Shown: one piece after another, positions 1 through 7,629 of the stretch | How positions within the stretch are numbered: position 1 is the first letter of the stretch | How the letters are laid out: each line of letters opens with the position of its first letter | Origin: DASRWD01 sp044507975 | GTDB taxonomy: Bacteria > Deinococcota > Deinococci > Deinococcales > Trueperaceae | Reading direction: 5' to 3' | NCBI GenBank assembly: GCA_044507975.1 | Contig: JBIQIQ010000037.1 | Location: 1 to 18,934 of the forward strand | Length of the DNA: 18,934 nt | Program-made: the position numbers and the translations under genes | Notes under the pieces: model-generated | Told to the model about the DNA's origin: nothing | Database searches by the model: none | Seen by the model: the letters and a program-made list of their open reading frames with translations, nothing else

Positions 1-582
1 CACGCTGAACGTGATGCGCAGCCTCAGCCTCTCGATGGAGTAGTCGATCGTCGCGGTGCCGTCCTCCAGGGCCGCGACGTCCTCGCCCGTCACCTCCACG
101 CCCCAGCAGACCTCGCGGTCGTTCAGGGCCTCTAGCTGCGATGGGTCGAGCACGGCCGCTCCGGCGAGTCGCGTCGGCTCGCCGCCCAGCTCCGTGGTGA
201 GGACCGGCCCCAGCCGGTTCTGCGACAGGAAGACCTCGTCCCCCGCCTTGGCGGCGAAAGCGCGCGCCTGGAGCTTCCCGGTGAGGTCGGGCCCATCGTA
301 GTTGACGTCGACGATCCACTGCAGCCGAGCGGAGTGCACCGTCATCCCCGGCGCGACGTCGGCGAAGTCGAAGCACTCGCCCTCGTCGGTAGGGACGCGG
401 AGGTCGAGCTCTTCCACGGCTCCCGCCTTCACCTCGGCCGTGACGGTGCCCGACGTCTCTGATAGCTGGGCCCGCAGGTCGACCTCGTGGGGGATCGGCA
501 GCGCCGCGCACGCGGCGAGGAAGAGGATGGCGGTGCCGGCGACGAGCGCTGTGGCGGAGCTAGTGGACCTGTGGGGACGCAT
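1..582 (-). CDS. putative lipoprotein, 3' end outside window
   Basis: The minus strand is open from the ATG at 582 to the left edge, giving 194 codons with no stop in the window. The start is preceded by a strong Shine-Dalgarno (GGGAGGTGAAG before ATG). The N-terminus MRPHRSTSSATALVAG leads into a hydrophobic stretch and a lipobox L22-A23-A24-C25, so the product should be exported and lipidated at C25. The rest (starting AALPIPHEVDLRAQL) is rich in short beta-type segments with few Lys, has further Cys at about residues 70 and 158, and matches no family I recognise. It is transcribed divergently from the subtilase gene. I infer a cell-envelope lipoprotein of unknown function. Confidence is high that it is a gene and low for any role. 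Confidence 0.8.
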   Translation of the reverse strand, partial: MRPHRSTSSATALVAGTAILFLAACAALPIPHEVDLRAQLSETSGTVTAEVKAGAVEELDLRVPTDEGECFDFADVAPGMTVHSARLQWIVDVNYDGPDLTGKLQARAFAAKAGDEVFLSQNRLGPVLTTELGGEPTRLAGAAVLDPSQLEALNDREVCWGVEVTGEDVAALEDGTATIDYSIERLRLRITFSV

Positions 583-889
583 CTTCACCTCCCGGGCGGC
601 GCTAGGCGAGACCGCTAGGCCCGCCCGCCGACGAGCTCTCGGGGGCGGTGCGGGGGTGGACATTGGAACAGCGTCGGCCCGGGCCATGAACCGAGGGCGC
701 GGTCCGCATGAAAGCGCCCCGCGACCACGAAGCAGCTCACCGCAGCACCACCGACAGGCACGGGCCTCGCGCCGCCCACACTCTCCTAATCGGGCCCTAA
801 TCTAGAGTTCGGTCCTTCCTCGTCTCACGCCCTCGCTCTCCGTCTCGCGCAGCTCGATCCAACTGGTCGTGGCACCTAGGAGGTGTCGG
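583..889. other. divergent intergenic region, 307 bp
   Basis: This gap separates the minus-strand lipoprotein gene from the plus-strand subtilase gene and should hold both promoters. I see an 8-base direct repeat CGCTAGGC at 600-607 and 613-620 close to the lipoprotein RBS, and a 7-base direct repeat CCTAATC at 785-791 and 796-802. The second copy contains TAATCT (798-803), which would fit a -10 box for the subtilase, but no convincing -35 lies upstream of it. The stretch 808-860 is pyrimidine-rich. The short reading frames crossing this region lack start signals and I do not call them genes. Confidence 0.4.
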
Positions 890-3800
890 ATGAAGGGGTT
901 CGCTCGCGTGTACCTCGCCGGCCTCGTGGTCCTGCTCACCGCAGGTCAATGCGGCACCCAGACGGCTCCCGTCATCGAGTCGTTCGAGGCGCTGCCTGGC
1001 AGCCTGCCGGTCGGGGGCGGAGACGTCACGCTCCAGTGGCGCGTCCGGGACGCGACGAGCCTGGTCATCGACGAGGGCGTCGGCGAGGTCACGGGGGCCA
1101 CTGGGTCGCACGCGCTCTTCGTGGCCGACACCACGACGTACACCCTCACGGCGACGAACGTGGCCGGCAGCGCCACGGCTCAGGTCAACGTGACGGTCGA
1201 GGTCCCGCCGCTCGAGGTGGCGGTCGACCCCGAGGTCGTACCGGGCGTCGAGTCCATCGACGGTCCGGAGGGGACGCCGGTCGACGTGGCCGCCGCGGAG
1301 GACGAGCACGGCGTGCGGAGCGACTTCGTCGTCGGCCACATCCTGATCAGGCCGAAGAGCGAGGCCGACCTGGACGCGTTCCTCGAGCGCTACGGCGGCG
1401 TCGTGGTCGGTGACGACAGCATCCCGGAGCCGCCCGCGAGCCTGGGCATCACCCTCACGCCCGAGGAGCGTCGGGCCATCAGGTTCCTCGTCCGCATCGA
1501 CCTGAGCAGGGTCGACCCCGACCGCTTCGTCGAGGACGCCGCCGCCGTGGGCATGGGCGGGGTGCTCTCGGTCTCGTCTCTCGAAGGCCTGCTGACCCTC
1601 GCCGGCGCCACGAACGCGCTGGCCGCGGGCTTCGACGTGTCGCCCGACTACCTCACCTACCCGCAGCAAGCGTTCCCGGCGGCGCTCCTGCGGACCGAGG
1701 AGCGACCGGCAGGCGGCGGGACCTTCACCGACGCGTTCGACACCACGCGCTTCCAGGCCACGGGCAGCCAGTCGAACGTGACGGCGGCCTGGCAGTTCGT
1801 CATGGCGCACGGGATCGCGCGGCGGGTCGTCGTGGCCATCATCGACGACGGCTTCTGGCTCGACGCGAGCGGCGTCCCCTTGGGCACGGACGCCGACTTC
1901 CCCACCATCGTCGGGCAGTACGACTTCCCGGCCGACGACTACGTCGCCGCCGGCCCCGGCACGCTCGGCTGCGGCGCGGGCAACCCATGCTTCTGGCACG
2001 GCACGGGAGCGGCAGGAGTGGCTGTCGGGGTAGTGGGCAACCGCCTCGGCGACGCCGGCACTGGCGGGATCGTGGCCGACGTGATGCTCTTCAAGCGCGG
2101 CATGACCAGGTCGAACGATCACCGCGCGCTCCGCACGGCCGTGGCTTGGGGCGCCGACGTCGTCTCGATGAGCTTCGGCGGCGACTGCGACAGCGTCGCC
2201 TGTCGCGAGTTCGACCGCGACAACACGCCGATCGCCGACGCGGTCGAGGCCGGCAGCCGGACGGTGTTCCTGGCCGCTGCCGGCAACGACGGGCACGAGG
2301 TGGGCCACCCCTTCTACGTTCACCCGTGCATCGAGGACTACGTGATCTGCGTCGGCGCCCTCGACGACGACGCGACCACGAAGATCAACTACTCGAACTT
2401 CGGAGGGCGCGTCGACGTCTTCGCCCCGACCAACATCCCGGTGATGTCGCAGCCCGCCAGCACCGACAGCAACCCGGCGGGGCCCGCCAGCCCGACGACC
2501 TTCGGCGGCACGAGCGCCTCCACCCCGTTCGTCGCCGGCGTGGCGGCGATGATCAAGGCCATCGACCCGGAGCTCGACAACGAGGACGTCCGCGCCATCC
2601 TGCACGCGACCGCCCACCCTGGCGCCGGGCAGGTGACGCGGTACGTGAACGCCTACGCCGCGGTGCGCCGCGCGGCCGAAGGCGTGGACGCCGTCCGGGA
2701 CCGGTTCGAGCCCAACTCGCTGGTGGTGCCCAGCCAGCTCACGGGGGCAGGCCCGTGGCCCAACCTCAACCTCCACGACGCGCAGGACCGCGACTACTAC
2801 CGTATCGACGTACCGCAGCGGTCGACGATGCGGGTCGACCTCGCCTACCCGGAACCGTTGGGTGAGATCCCGTGGCTGGGGGTCGACGGCACCGACGCCT
2901 GCGGCGTACCCGTCCAGGGAGCGCAGGCCACACTGCCCGACGGCGGCCGGCGGTTCGACTACACGGTGGCGGCCGGGCCGCACGTCCTCAGCCTCGGTGG
3001 CGGCCTGCTCAACGCCTACGACCTCGCCGTCGGCTACTCCGCGGCGACCGCGCTGGCGCCCGACGCGCTCGAGCCGAACGACACGCCGGCGAACGCCCGC
3101 TCCCTCTACTCCTTCAAGCTCACCGGCGGGGGCCGGTGGAGCTTCTTCGGCATCGACCCGCGCGTGACCCAGGACGCGAACCTGCACGTCGGCACGGACG
3201 TCGACTACTACGAGGTGCGCGGGGCGGAGGCCTCGCTAGTGGAGCTGATCGTGCTGGCCGCCGTGCCGCAGGTGAAGGTGTACGGCAACGAGTCACCGAT
3301 GACGCTCACGGTCTACGCCCTGGAGCCCGACGGCTCGCAAGGTCCACTCGTCGGCGAGGTCAGCAGCGCGTCCTGCGGCGGCGGTGAGCTGAGCGTCCGG
3401 TTGGAGAGCGGGGCCGAGTACCTGGTCAGGGTCAGCGGTGGGGCCGGGCGTTACACGCTCCACAACGGCATCGGCGGCGACGAGAGGCGGATCCCTGAGC
3501 TGGTGCGCGACCGCGTCTACGAGGTCCTCAACCCGCTCGACCCCATCACCCGCGTCGTCCGGGGAAGGCACACCTACGCGTTCATCGCGGACCGGACCGT
3601 CGAGGCGCTCGGCGTTCGCGGCGCGGCCCGGCTGGCTCTCTATGACTTCGCGGGTGGTCTCCTCGACGAAGGCGAGCGTCTCGACCTGACGTCCCTGGAG
3701 CATCGAGCGGTCTACGCGCTGGAGGTGACGCCGCTCGAAGCGAGCCCCGACGGTGTCGAGGTGACGCTCGAGTGGACGGCCGCGGCGCCGACGGGCTCGA

Positions 3801-4375
3801 CCGACAACCTCATCACCAACGGCGGCGCTGAGGAGGGCCCGGGCAACGACGCCGGGGGCCCCGTCGACTTCGTCGAAGGCTGGATGGTGCCCAGCGACTT
3901 CGTGGGCAACCCGACGGTCATCTACTACAACGGCGTCAACGGCCTGCCGGACGTAGACGATCCCGGACCCGACGAGCGTGGCGACCGGCTGTTCGCAGGC
4001 GGGCCCGACAACGAGATCGCCGCGATCCAGCAGCAGATCGACGTGCCCGACGGCTGGCACGCGGCGATCGACGAAGGGAGGGTGAGGTTCACGCTCTCCG
4101 GACACCTGGGTGGTCGCGACGAGGAGGCCGATCACGCCACCTTGAGCGTGACCTTCCGCGGAGCCAGCGAGGAGCTGGGGACCACGACGATCGGGCCGGT
4201 GCTCGCCAGCGAGCGCGACGGGCGCACGGGGCTGTTCCCGGTCGGGGCCAGCGGCGAGGTGCCGCCGGGCACCGAGCTCATGTACGTCGACCTGGTGTTC
4301 ACGCGCCACGACACCGAGTACGGCGACGGCTACGCAGACGAGCTCGCGCTCGTGCTGGAGGAGTTCGCGCCTTAG
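890..4375 (+). CDS. secreted multidomain subtilisin-like (S8) serine protease
   Basis: The product has 1161 aa. I chose ATG 890 because AGGAGGTG (878-885) sits 4 nt upstream; the GTG at 869 has no such signal. Residues 1-20 form a signal peptide (MKGFARVYLAGLVVLLTAGQ) followed by C21, but Gln at -1 is not a normal lipobox, so signal peptidase I processing or a noncanonical lipoprotein are both possible. Residues 27-105 are an Ig/PKD-like domain (ends TTTYTLTATNVAG). Residues 140-200 resemble a protease prodomain (HILIRPKSEADLDAFLERYG). The S8 domain spans about 300-600, with catalytic D319 (IIDDG), H370 (HGTG), oxyanion N466 (AAAGNDG) and nucleophile S542 (GGTSASTP), so all key residues are present. 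Two PPC-like segments begin with DRFEPNS (604) and DALEPNDT (725). Residues 972-1161 open with NLITNGGAEE, like galactose-binding beta-sandwich modules. An extracellular or surface protease is inferred; substrate unknown. Confidence 0.92.
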   Translation: MKGFARVYLAGLVVLLTAGQCGTQTAPVIESFEALPGSLPVGGGDVTLQWRVRDATSLVIDEGVGEVTGATGSHALFVADTTTYTLTATNVAGSATAQVNVTVEVPPLEVAVDPEVVPGVESIDGPEGTPVDVAAAEDEHGVRSDFVVGHILIRPKSEADLDAFLERYGGVVVGDDSIPEPPASLGITLTPEERRAIRFLVRIDLSRVDPDRFVEDAAAVGMGGVLSVSSLEGLLTLAGATNALAAGFDVSPDYLTYPQQAFPAALLRTEERPAGGGTFTDAFDTTRFQATGSQSNVTAAWQFVMAHGIARRVVVAIIDDGFWLDASGVPLGTDADFPTIVGQYDFPADDYVAAGPGTLGCGAGNPCFWHGTGAAGVAVGVVGNRLGDAGTGGIVADVMLFKRGMTRSNDHRALRTAVAWGADVVSMSFGGDCDSVACREFDRDNTPIADAVEAGSRTVFLAAAGNDGHEVGHPFYVHPCIEDYVICVGALDDDATTKINYSNFGGRVDVFAPTNIPVMSQPASTDSNPAGPASPTTFGGTSASTPFVAGVAAMIKAIDPELDNEDVRAILHATAHPGAGQVTRYVNAYAAVRRAAEGVDAVRDRFEPNSLVVPSQLTGAGPWPNLNLHDAQDRDYYRIDVPQRSTMRVDLAYPEPLGEIPWLGVDGTDACGVPVQGAQATLPDGGRRFDYTVAAGPHVLSLGGGLLNAYDLAVGYSAATALAPDALEPNDTPANARSLYSFKLTGGGRWSFFGIDPRVTQDANLHVGTDVDYYEVRGAEASLVELIVLAAVPQVKVYGNESPMTLTVYALEPDGSQGPLVGEVSSASCGGGELSVRLESGAEYLVRVSGGAGRYTLHNGIGGDERRIPELVRDRVYEVLNPLDPITRVVRGRHTYAFIADRTVEALGVRGAARLALYDFAGGLLDEGERLDLTSLEHRAVYALEVTPLEASPDGVEVTLEWTAAAPTGSTDNLITNGGAEEGPGNDAGGPVDFVEGWMVPSDFVGNPTVIYYNGVNGLPDVDDPGPDERGDRLFAGGPDNEIAAIQQQIDVPDGWHAAIDEGRVRFTLSGHLGGRDEEADHATLSVTFRGASEELGTTTIGPVLASERDGRTGLFPVGASGEVPPGTELMYVDLVFTRHDTEYGDGYADELALVLEEFAP

Positions 4376-4387
4376 GGGCCGGCTGCC

Positions 4388-4393
4388 TAACAT
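4388..4393 (+). promoter_or_regulatory. -10 box for a leaderless GDPD transcript
   Basis: TAACAT (TANNNT) is followed by exactly 7 nt and then ATG 4401. No Shine-Dalgarno is present before this ATG or before the in-frame ATG at 4392, which would lie inside the -10 box itself. The spacing fits leaderless promoters described in Deinococcus. A -35 is weak (TTCGCG at 4364-4369, 18-nt spacer). The assignment is inferred from spacing alone. Confidence 0.5.
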
Positions 4394-4400
4394 GGGCGCC

Positions 4401-5117
4401 ATGCGCCGGACTCTGGTACTGGGCCACAGGGGCGTGAGAGGCCCCGTGCCAGAGAACACGTTGGCCGCGTTCGAGGCCGCGCGGCGCGCCGGCGCCGACG
4501 GGGTCGAGCTCGACCTGCAGATGACGTGGGACGACGAGCTCGTGGTGCATCACGACCCCGACGTCGCGGGAAGGCCCCTGCGAGACCTCACGCTGGATGA
4601 GTTCCGGATCCTCGCGCCGACCGCACCGACGTTCGCCGAGGCGCTCGAGTACTTCGCGTCCTGGCCCGAGGCTCACCTCAACGTCGAGCTCAAGCCCGGC
4701 CTCCCGCCCGATGGCCGGGAGGCCGCTCTAGCGCGCGCGCTGGCTGCGTGGGGCGGGCCCGTGCGCGAGAGGACGTGGGTCTCGAGCTTCGACCCGCACG
4801 CCCTCGGACGCCTCGCCCGCCTGGACACGGGCGTCCCGCTAGCCCTGCTGGCAGCCGACGAGGTCCACCTGGACCTCCTGCCCTGCCTGCCCGTGACGGC
4901 CGTGCACCCCCACCACTCGCTCGCAGTGCCCGGCCGCGTTGCCGAGTGGAGGTCCAGGGGGCTGGACGTCCACGTCTGGACTGTCAACGACCCGGCCGTC
5001 GCCGCCGAGCTGCTCGACCTGGGCGTAGACGGCCTCATCGGGGACGACCCTGCCGTGCTGGTCGTCATCGCGATGCAGCGGTGGTTCGTGAAGGGTCTCG
5101 TCGACGTCGAGAAGTGA
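4401..5117 (+). CDS. ugpQ: glycerophosphodiester phosphodiesterase
   Basis: A 238-aa protein of the GDPD family, a TIM barrel that hydrolyses glycerophosphodiesters such as glycerophosphocholine to glycerol-3-phosphate and an alcohol. Visible motifs are H9-R10-G11, P17-E18-N19-T20, the metal ligands E36 and D38 (VELDLQMTWDDE), H51-D52 (VVHHD), and E96 in NVELK. The C-terminal part shows HVWTVND and DGLIGDDP, typical of the last barrel strands. The length is normal for a cytoplasmic GDPD and there is no signal peptide. The start is set at ATG 4401 because it follows a TANNNT box by 7 nt; ATG 4392 would add only three residues. It lies 25 nt after the subtilase stop but appears to have its own promoter. 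The symbol ugpQ is by family resemblance; no transport genes for glycerophosphodiesters are adjacent. Confidence 0.9.
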   Translation: MRRTLVLGHRGVRGPVPENTLAAFEAARRAGADGVELDLQMTWDDELVVHHDPDVAGRPLRDLTLDEFRILAPTAPTFAEALEYFASWPEAHLNVELKPGLPPDGREAALARALAAWGGPVRERTWVSSFDPHALGRLARLDTGVPLALLAADEVHLDLLPCLPVTAVHPHHSLAVPGRVAEWRSRGLDVHVWTVNDPAVAAELLDLGVDGLIGDDPAVLVVIAMQRWFVKGLVDVEK

Positions 5118-5154
5118 GGGCTGCCGGCGCCAGGCTCGGTGAGCGGGCCGCGGT

Positions 5155-5160
5155 TACCAT
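5155..5160 (+). promoter_or_regulatory. -10 box before the ABC ATPase gene
   Basis: TACCAT lies 9 nt before GTG 5170 in the 52-nt gap after the GDPD gene. There is no Shine-Dalgarno before this GTG, so a leaderless or near-leaderless mRNA (0-3 nt leader) is the simplest reading. The 9-nt spacing is slightly long and no clear -35 is visible, so this is weaker than the sites at 4388, 7354 and 18073. Confidence 0.35.
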
Positions 5161-5169
5161 GGGCCAGTC

Positions 5170-6171
5170 GTGACCGACCCTCCTCTCCTCAGCGTCGAGA
5201 GCGTGAGCAAGCGCTTCGCCTCCGTGCAGGCCGTGGACGACCTGAGCTTCGAGGTCCGCCGCGGCGAGATCTACGCGCTGCTCGGCCCCAACGGAGCGGG
5301 CAAGTCGACGACCGTGCGCATGCTGGCCGGCATCACGCAGCCCGACACGGGGTCCATCGCCTTCCGGCTCCCGCGCGCTGGCGACGAGCGGACGAGCGGA
5401 GCGACCTCGTCACGCCCCGACCCCGCGCGCCTTGGCTACCTGCCGGAGGAGCGCGGCCTATACCCCGACCAGAAGGTGCTGCCGACCCTCGTGTACTTCG
5501 CCTCGCTCCGGGGCCTCGACCGCGAGACCGCAGAGGCGCGGGCGTCGGAGTGGCTGGAGCGCTTCGGGCTGCTCGACCGCGCGAACGAGAAGGTGAACGC
5601 CCTCTCCAAGGGCAACCAGCAGAAGGTCCAGTTCATCGCCAGCGTGCTGCACGGGCCCGCTCTCGCCGTGCTCGACGAGCCCTTCTCGGGCTTCGACCCC
5701 GTGAACCAGGACCTCGTCAGCACGATGATCCGGGAGTTGCGGGACGCCGGCATGACCGTCGTGCTCAGCGCCCACCACATGGACCTGGTGGAGACCCTGG
5801 CCGACTACGTGCTGCTCATGCACAAGGGGCGCTCGATCCTGCGCGGCACCATGGCCGACATCCGCGCGGCCTCAGGGATGGGCCAGAGGGTCGACGTCAC
5901 CCTGGCCGGCGCCGTCGACGCCGGCGTGCTGGGCGGCCTGCCGGGCGTGGAGCGGGTCGTATCGACCACGGCGTCCACGGCGCGGCTCGCGCTGGCCCAG
6001 GGCGCGACGGTGGGCCGGGTGCTGCACGCGCTCACGTCGCAGGCGGAGGTGGTCGACGTCGCCACGGACACTCCCACCCTGCGCGAGATCTACCTCGCGG
6101 CGGTGAGCGACCGCGGCCTCGAGCCGGTCGACCTGGACGACGGCTCCACGGAGGCGGCGGTGGATACGTGA
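5170..6171 (+). CDS. natA: ABC transporter ATP-binding protein, NatA type
   Basis: A 333-aa ATPase subunit. Walker A is G39-PNGAGKS-T47; the Q-loop region reads YLPEERGLYPDQKV; the signature is L145-SKGNQQK; Walker B ends L-D169-E170; the H-loop histidine is H202 (LSAHHMD). The signature form LSKGNQQK and the roughly 100-residue C-terminal extension ending TLREIYLAAV are typical of the NatA/YhaQ-like group (DUF4162-type tail). A short Ser/Asp/Arg-rich insert sits near residues 66-80, before the Q-loop. GTG 5170 is the start that begins the family N-terminus (LLSVESVSKRFASVQAV). It overlaps the permease gene by 4 nt (GTGA), so the two form one exporter. NatAB exports Na+ in Bacillus, but many homologues have unknown substrates; the symbol marks family only. 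Confidence 0.88.
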   Translation: MTDPPLLSVESVSKRFASVQAVDDLSFEVRRGEIYALLGPNGAGKSTTVRMLAGITQPDTGSIAFRLPRAGDERTSGATSSRPDPARLGYLPEERGLYPDQKVLPTLVYFASLRGLDRETAEARASEWLERFGLLDRANEKVNALSKGNQQKVQFIASVLHGPALAVLDEPFSGFDPVNQDLVSTMIRELRDAGMTVVLSAHHMDLVETLADYVLLMHKGRSILRGTMADIRAASGMGQRVDVTLAGAVDAGVLGGLPGVERVVSTTASTARLALAQGATVGRVLHALTSQAEVVDVATDTPTLREIYLAAVSDRGLEPVDLDDGSTEAAVDT

Positions 6172-7340
6172 GCCGCTGGGACGCCGTGCGGAAGGTCACC
6201 GGCTGGGAGTTCAGGCGGTTCCTGCGGCTGCGCGAGCTGATAACGACCGTGTTCGTGGTGGCGGCGCTGGGGGCAGGCGTGCCGCTCGCCATCGACGTCC
6301 TCACGAGCCGCGGTGAGGGCGGCACCGTCACGCTGGCGGTCCCGGTGGGAGCGGGCATGGAGGACGTCGGACGGTTCGCCTTCGTCGAGATGGACAGCGC
6401 CGCTGCCGACCGCGCCCTGGCTGAGGGCGACGTCGACGGGATCCTCGAGCCGACGAGCGCCGAGAGCCCCACGCTCGTCGTCGAGCGGGAGCCCGGCTGG
6501 ACGGGCGAGCTGAGCGAGGCGCTGAGCCAGGTCGCTCTGGCCGGACGCCTGGAGGCTAGTCGGCTGTCGCCCGCCGAGTTCGAGGCGCTGGTCAGGCCGG
6601 TCGACCTGGAAGTCGAGGCGCGCGGCGCCTCGACTTCCTCGGGAAGCGGCGCCATAGCCGCGATCATCGGCGTGATGCTGTTCGCGATCTTCACGGGCAC
6701 CGGCCTGCTGTTCACGGCCATCACAGGCGAGAAGACGCAGCGCGTCACGGAGCAGATAGTCAGCGCCATCTCGCCCCAGACCTGGATAGACGGCAAGGTG
6801 CTGGGCACCGGCCTCTACGTGGTCGTCAACCTGCTGACCATCGGGCTGGGCATCGTACTGGCGGTCGTCGTGCGGGCCCTCATGCGGGGCGAGCCCGTGC
6901 CGCCGCTGCCGGCGGTGGCCGCCACGCCGGGCGTGCTGCTCGTGACCCTCGCGTTCGCCCTCCTGGGGGCTGCCCTCTACTTCACGCTGTTCGCGGCGGT
7001 GGCCGCCACGATAGACGACCCCGCCACCAGCCAGCGCAGCGCGATCATCATGCTGCCGGGGCTGTTCGTCTCGCTCGGCTTCCTCGGGCTCATCGCCGAC
7101 CCGGGGAACCTCCTCTACCGGGTGCTGAGCTACCTGCCGCTCACGAGCCCCAGCGCGATGCCGGTGCGCTACCTGGCCGGCGACGCCGGCGCCGTGGAGG
7201 TCCTGGTCGCCCTGGTCCTGCTAGCCATCGGGGCGGTCGCGGCGCGCTCGGTGGCCGGCCGCATCTTCGCAGTCGGCATCCTCATGACGGGCAAGGAGCC
7301 GAGCTGGCGCGAGATGCTCCACTGGTTGCGAAGGGCGTGA
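6168..7340 (+). CDS. natB: ABC-2 type permease, NatB type
   Basis: A 390-aa membrane protein partnered with the preceding ATPase. The GTG start at 6168 overlaps the ATPase stop (GTGA), implying translational coupling; GGAGG at 6150-6154 is too far to be a good RBS. Topology by eye: TM1 near residues 25-47 (ITTVFVVAALGAGVPLAIDV), a roughly 110-residue extracytoplasmic loop, then five hydrophobic segments (IAAIIGVMLFAIFTGTGLLF; YVVVNLLTIGLGIVLAVVV; VLLVTLAFALLGAALYFTLF; IIMLPGLFVSLGFLGLIA; VEVLVALVLLAIGAVAAR). The tail MTGKEPSWREMLHWLRRA is the usual NatB-like C-terminus. The long loop after TM1 is typical of NatB/YhaP relatives. The substrate cannot be read from sequence; Na+, drug or peptide export are options. 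The gene contains a strong inverted repeat at 6608-6638. Confidence 0.87.
   Translation: MSRWDAVRKVTGWEFRRFLRLRELITTVFVVAALGAGVPLAIDVLTSRGEGGTVTLAVPVGAGMEDVGRFAFVEMDSAAADRALAEGDVDGILEPTSAESPTLVVEREPGWTGELSEALSQVALAGRLEASRLSPAEFEALVRPVDLEVEARGASTSSGSGAIAAIIGVMLFAIFTGTGLLFTAITGEKTQRVTEQIVSAISPQTWIDGKVLGTGLYVVVNLLTIGLGIVLAVVVRALMRGEPVPPLPAVAATPGVLLVTLAFALLGAALYFTLFAAVAATIDDPATSQRSAIIMLPGLFVSLGFLGLIADPGNLLYRVLSYLPLTSPSAMPVRYLAGDAGAVEVLVALVLLAIGAVAARSVAGRIFAVGILMTGKEPSWREMLHWLRRA
6608..6638. repeat. intragenic inverted repeat, 13-bp perfect arms, 5-nt loop
   Basis: GGAAGTCGAGGCG (6608-6620) and CGCCTCGACTTCC (6626-6638) are exact reverse complements around the loop CGCGG. It lies in the permease gene at the junction between the extracytoplasmic loop and the second membrane segment, encoding approximately LEVEARGASTSS. 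As RNA it would form a very stable hairpin in the reading frame. Confidence 0.85.
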
Positions 7341-7347
7341 TCGCTCC

Positions 7348-7381
7348 CTGTGATACTGTGAGAGCATGCGCAACATCACAG
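7348..7381 (+). promoter_or_regulatory. toxin-antitoxin promoter and candidate antitoxin operator
   Basis: TACTGT at 7354-7359 is a TANNNT box 6 nt before ATG 7366, with no Shine-Dalgarno, so the antitoxin mRNA is probably leaderless. The box is overlapped by a direct repeat CTGTGA at 7348-7353 and 7356-7361, and the reverse complement TCACAG occurs at 7376-7381 inside the first codons. Short repeated half-sites around the promoter are what ribbon-helix-helix antitoxins usually bind for autorepression. The operator role is inferred. Confidence 0.45.
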
Positions 7382-7620
7382 TCTCCGTCGATGATGAGAC
7401 GTACCGGCGCGCACGCATCAAGGCTGCCGAGCTCGACACCTCGGTCTCCGCCCTGGTCCGGGGCTACCTCCAGGAGCTCGCGGCGGCGGAGAGCGAGTTC
7501 GAAAGCTTGGCGGCTCAGGAGCGAGAGCTGAGAGATGAAGTCGCGGACTTCCGGGGCGGCGACCGGCTGTCTCGCGCGGAGATCTACGAGCGTGGCGGTC
7601 ACGCACGCTCCGCACGCTGA
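7366..7620 (+). CDS. VapB-like antitoxin, ribbon-helix-helix
   Basis: An 84-aa protein. The N-terminus RNITVSVDDETYRRARIKAAELDTSVSALVRGYL is a ribbon-helix-helix DNA-binding fold: a short beta strand, a helix with DDETYRRARIKAAE, and the turn TSVSALV. The C-terminal half (AAAESEFESLAAQERELRDEV) is charged and helical, followed by a flexible tail ending LSRAEIYERGGHARSAR, which would wrap the toxin. It precedes the PIN toxin gene by 9 nt, the standard antitoxin-first order. It is expected to neutralise the toxin and, with it, repress the promoter at 7348-7361. The exact family (VapB, CopG or another RHH group) is not decided by sequence here. Confidence 0.82.
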   Translation: MRNITVSVDDETYRRARIKAAELDTSVSALVRGYLQELAAAESEFESLAAQERELRDEVADFRGGDRLSRAEIYERGGHARSAR

Positions 7621-7629
7621 GGCTCTCAG

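Noticed and set aside
869..889. Earlier GTG start for the subtilase
   Set aside because: It would place the AGGAGGTG Shine-Dalgarno inside the coding sequence and put seven extra residues before the signal peptide.
797..3187. Long open frame on the minus strand opposite the subtilase gene
   Set aside because: It is the antisense shadow of a gene with intact catalytic motifs; its product is Arg/Val/Asp/Gly-rich with no domain, and high-GC coding DNA commonly leaves this frame open.
4372..4390. TTAGG...CCTAA inverted repeat at the subtilase stop as a terminator
   Set aside because: Only a 5-bp stem with a 9-nt loop and no T tract; too weak to call.
4392..4400. ATG 4392 as GDPD start
   Set aside because: It lies inside the TAACAT box and has no RBS; ATG 4401 has ideal leaderless spacing. 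RNA 5'-end data could reverse this.
5159..5173. Four-codon ATG frame overlapping the ABC ATPase start
   Set aside because: It starts within the -10 box and would not be on a leaderless mRNA.
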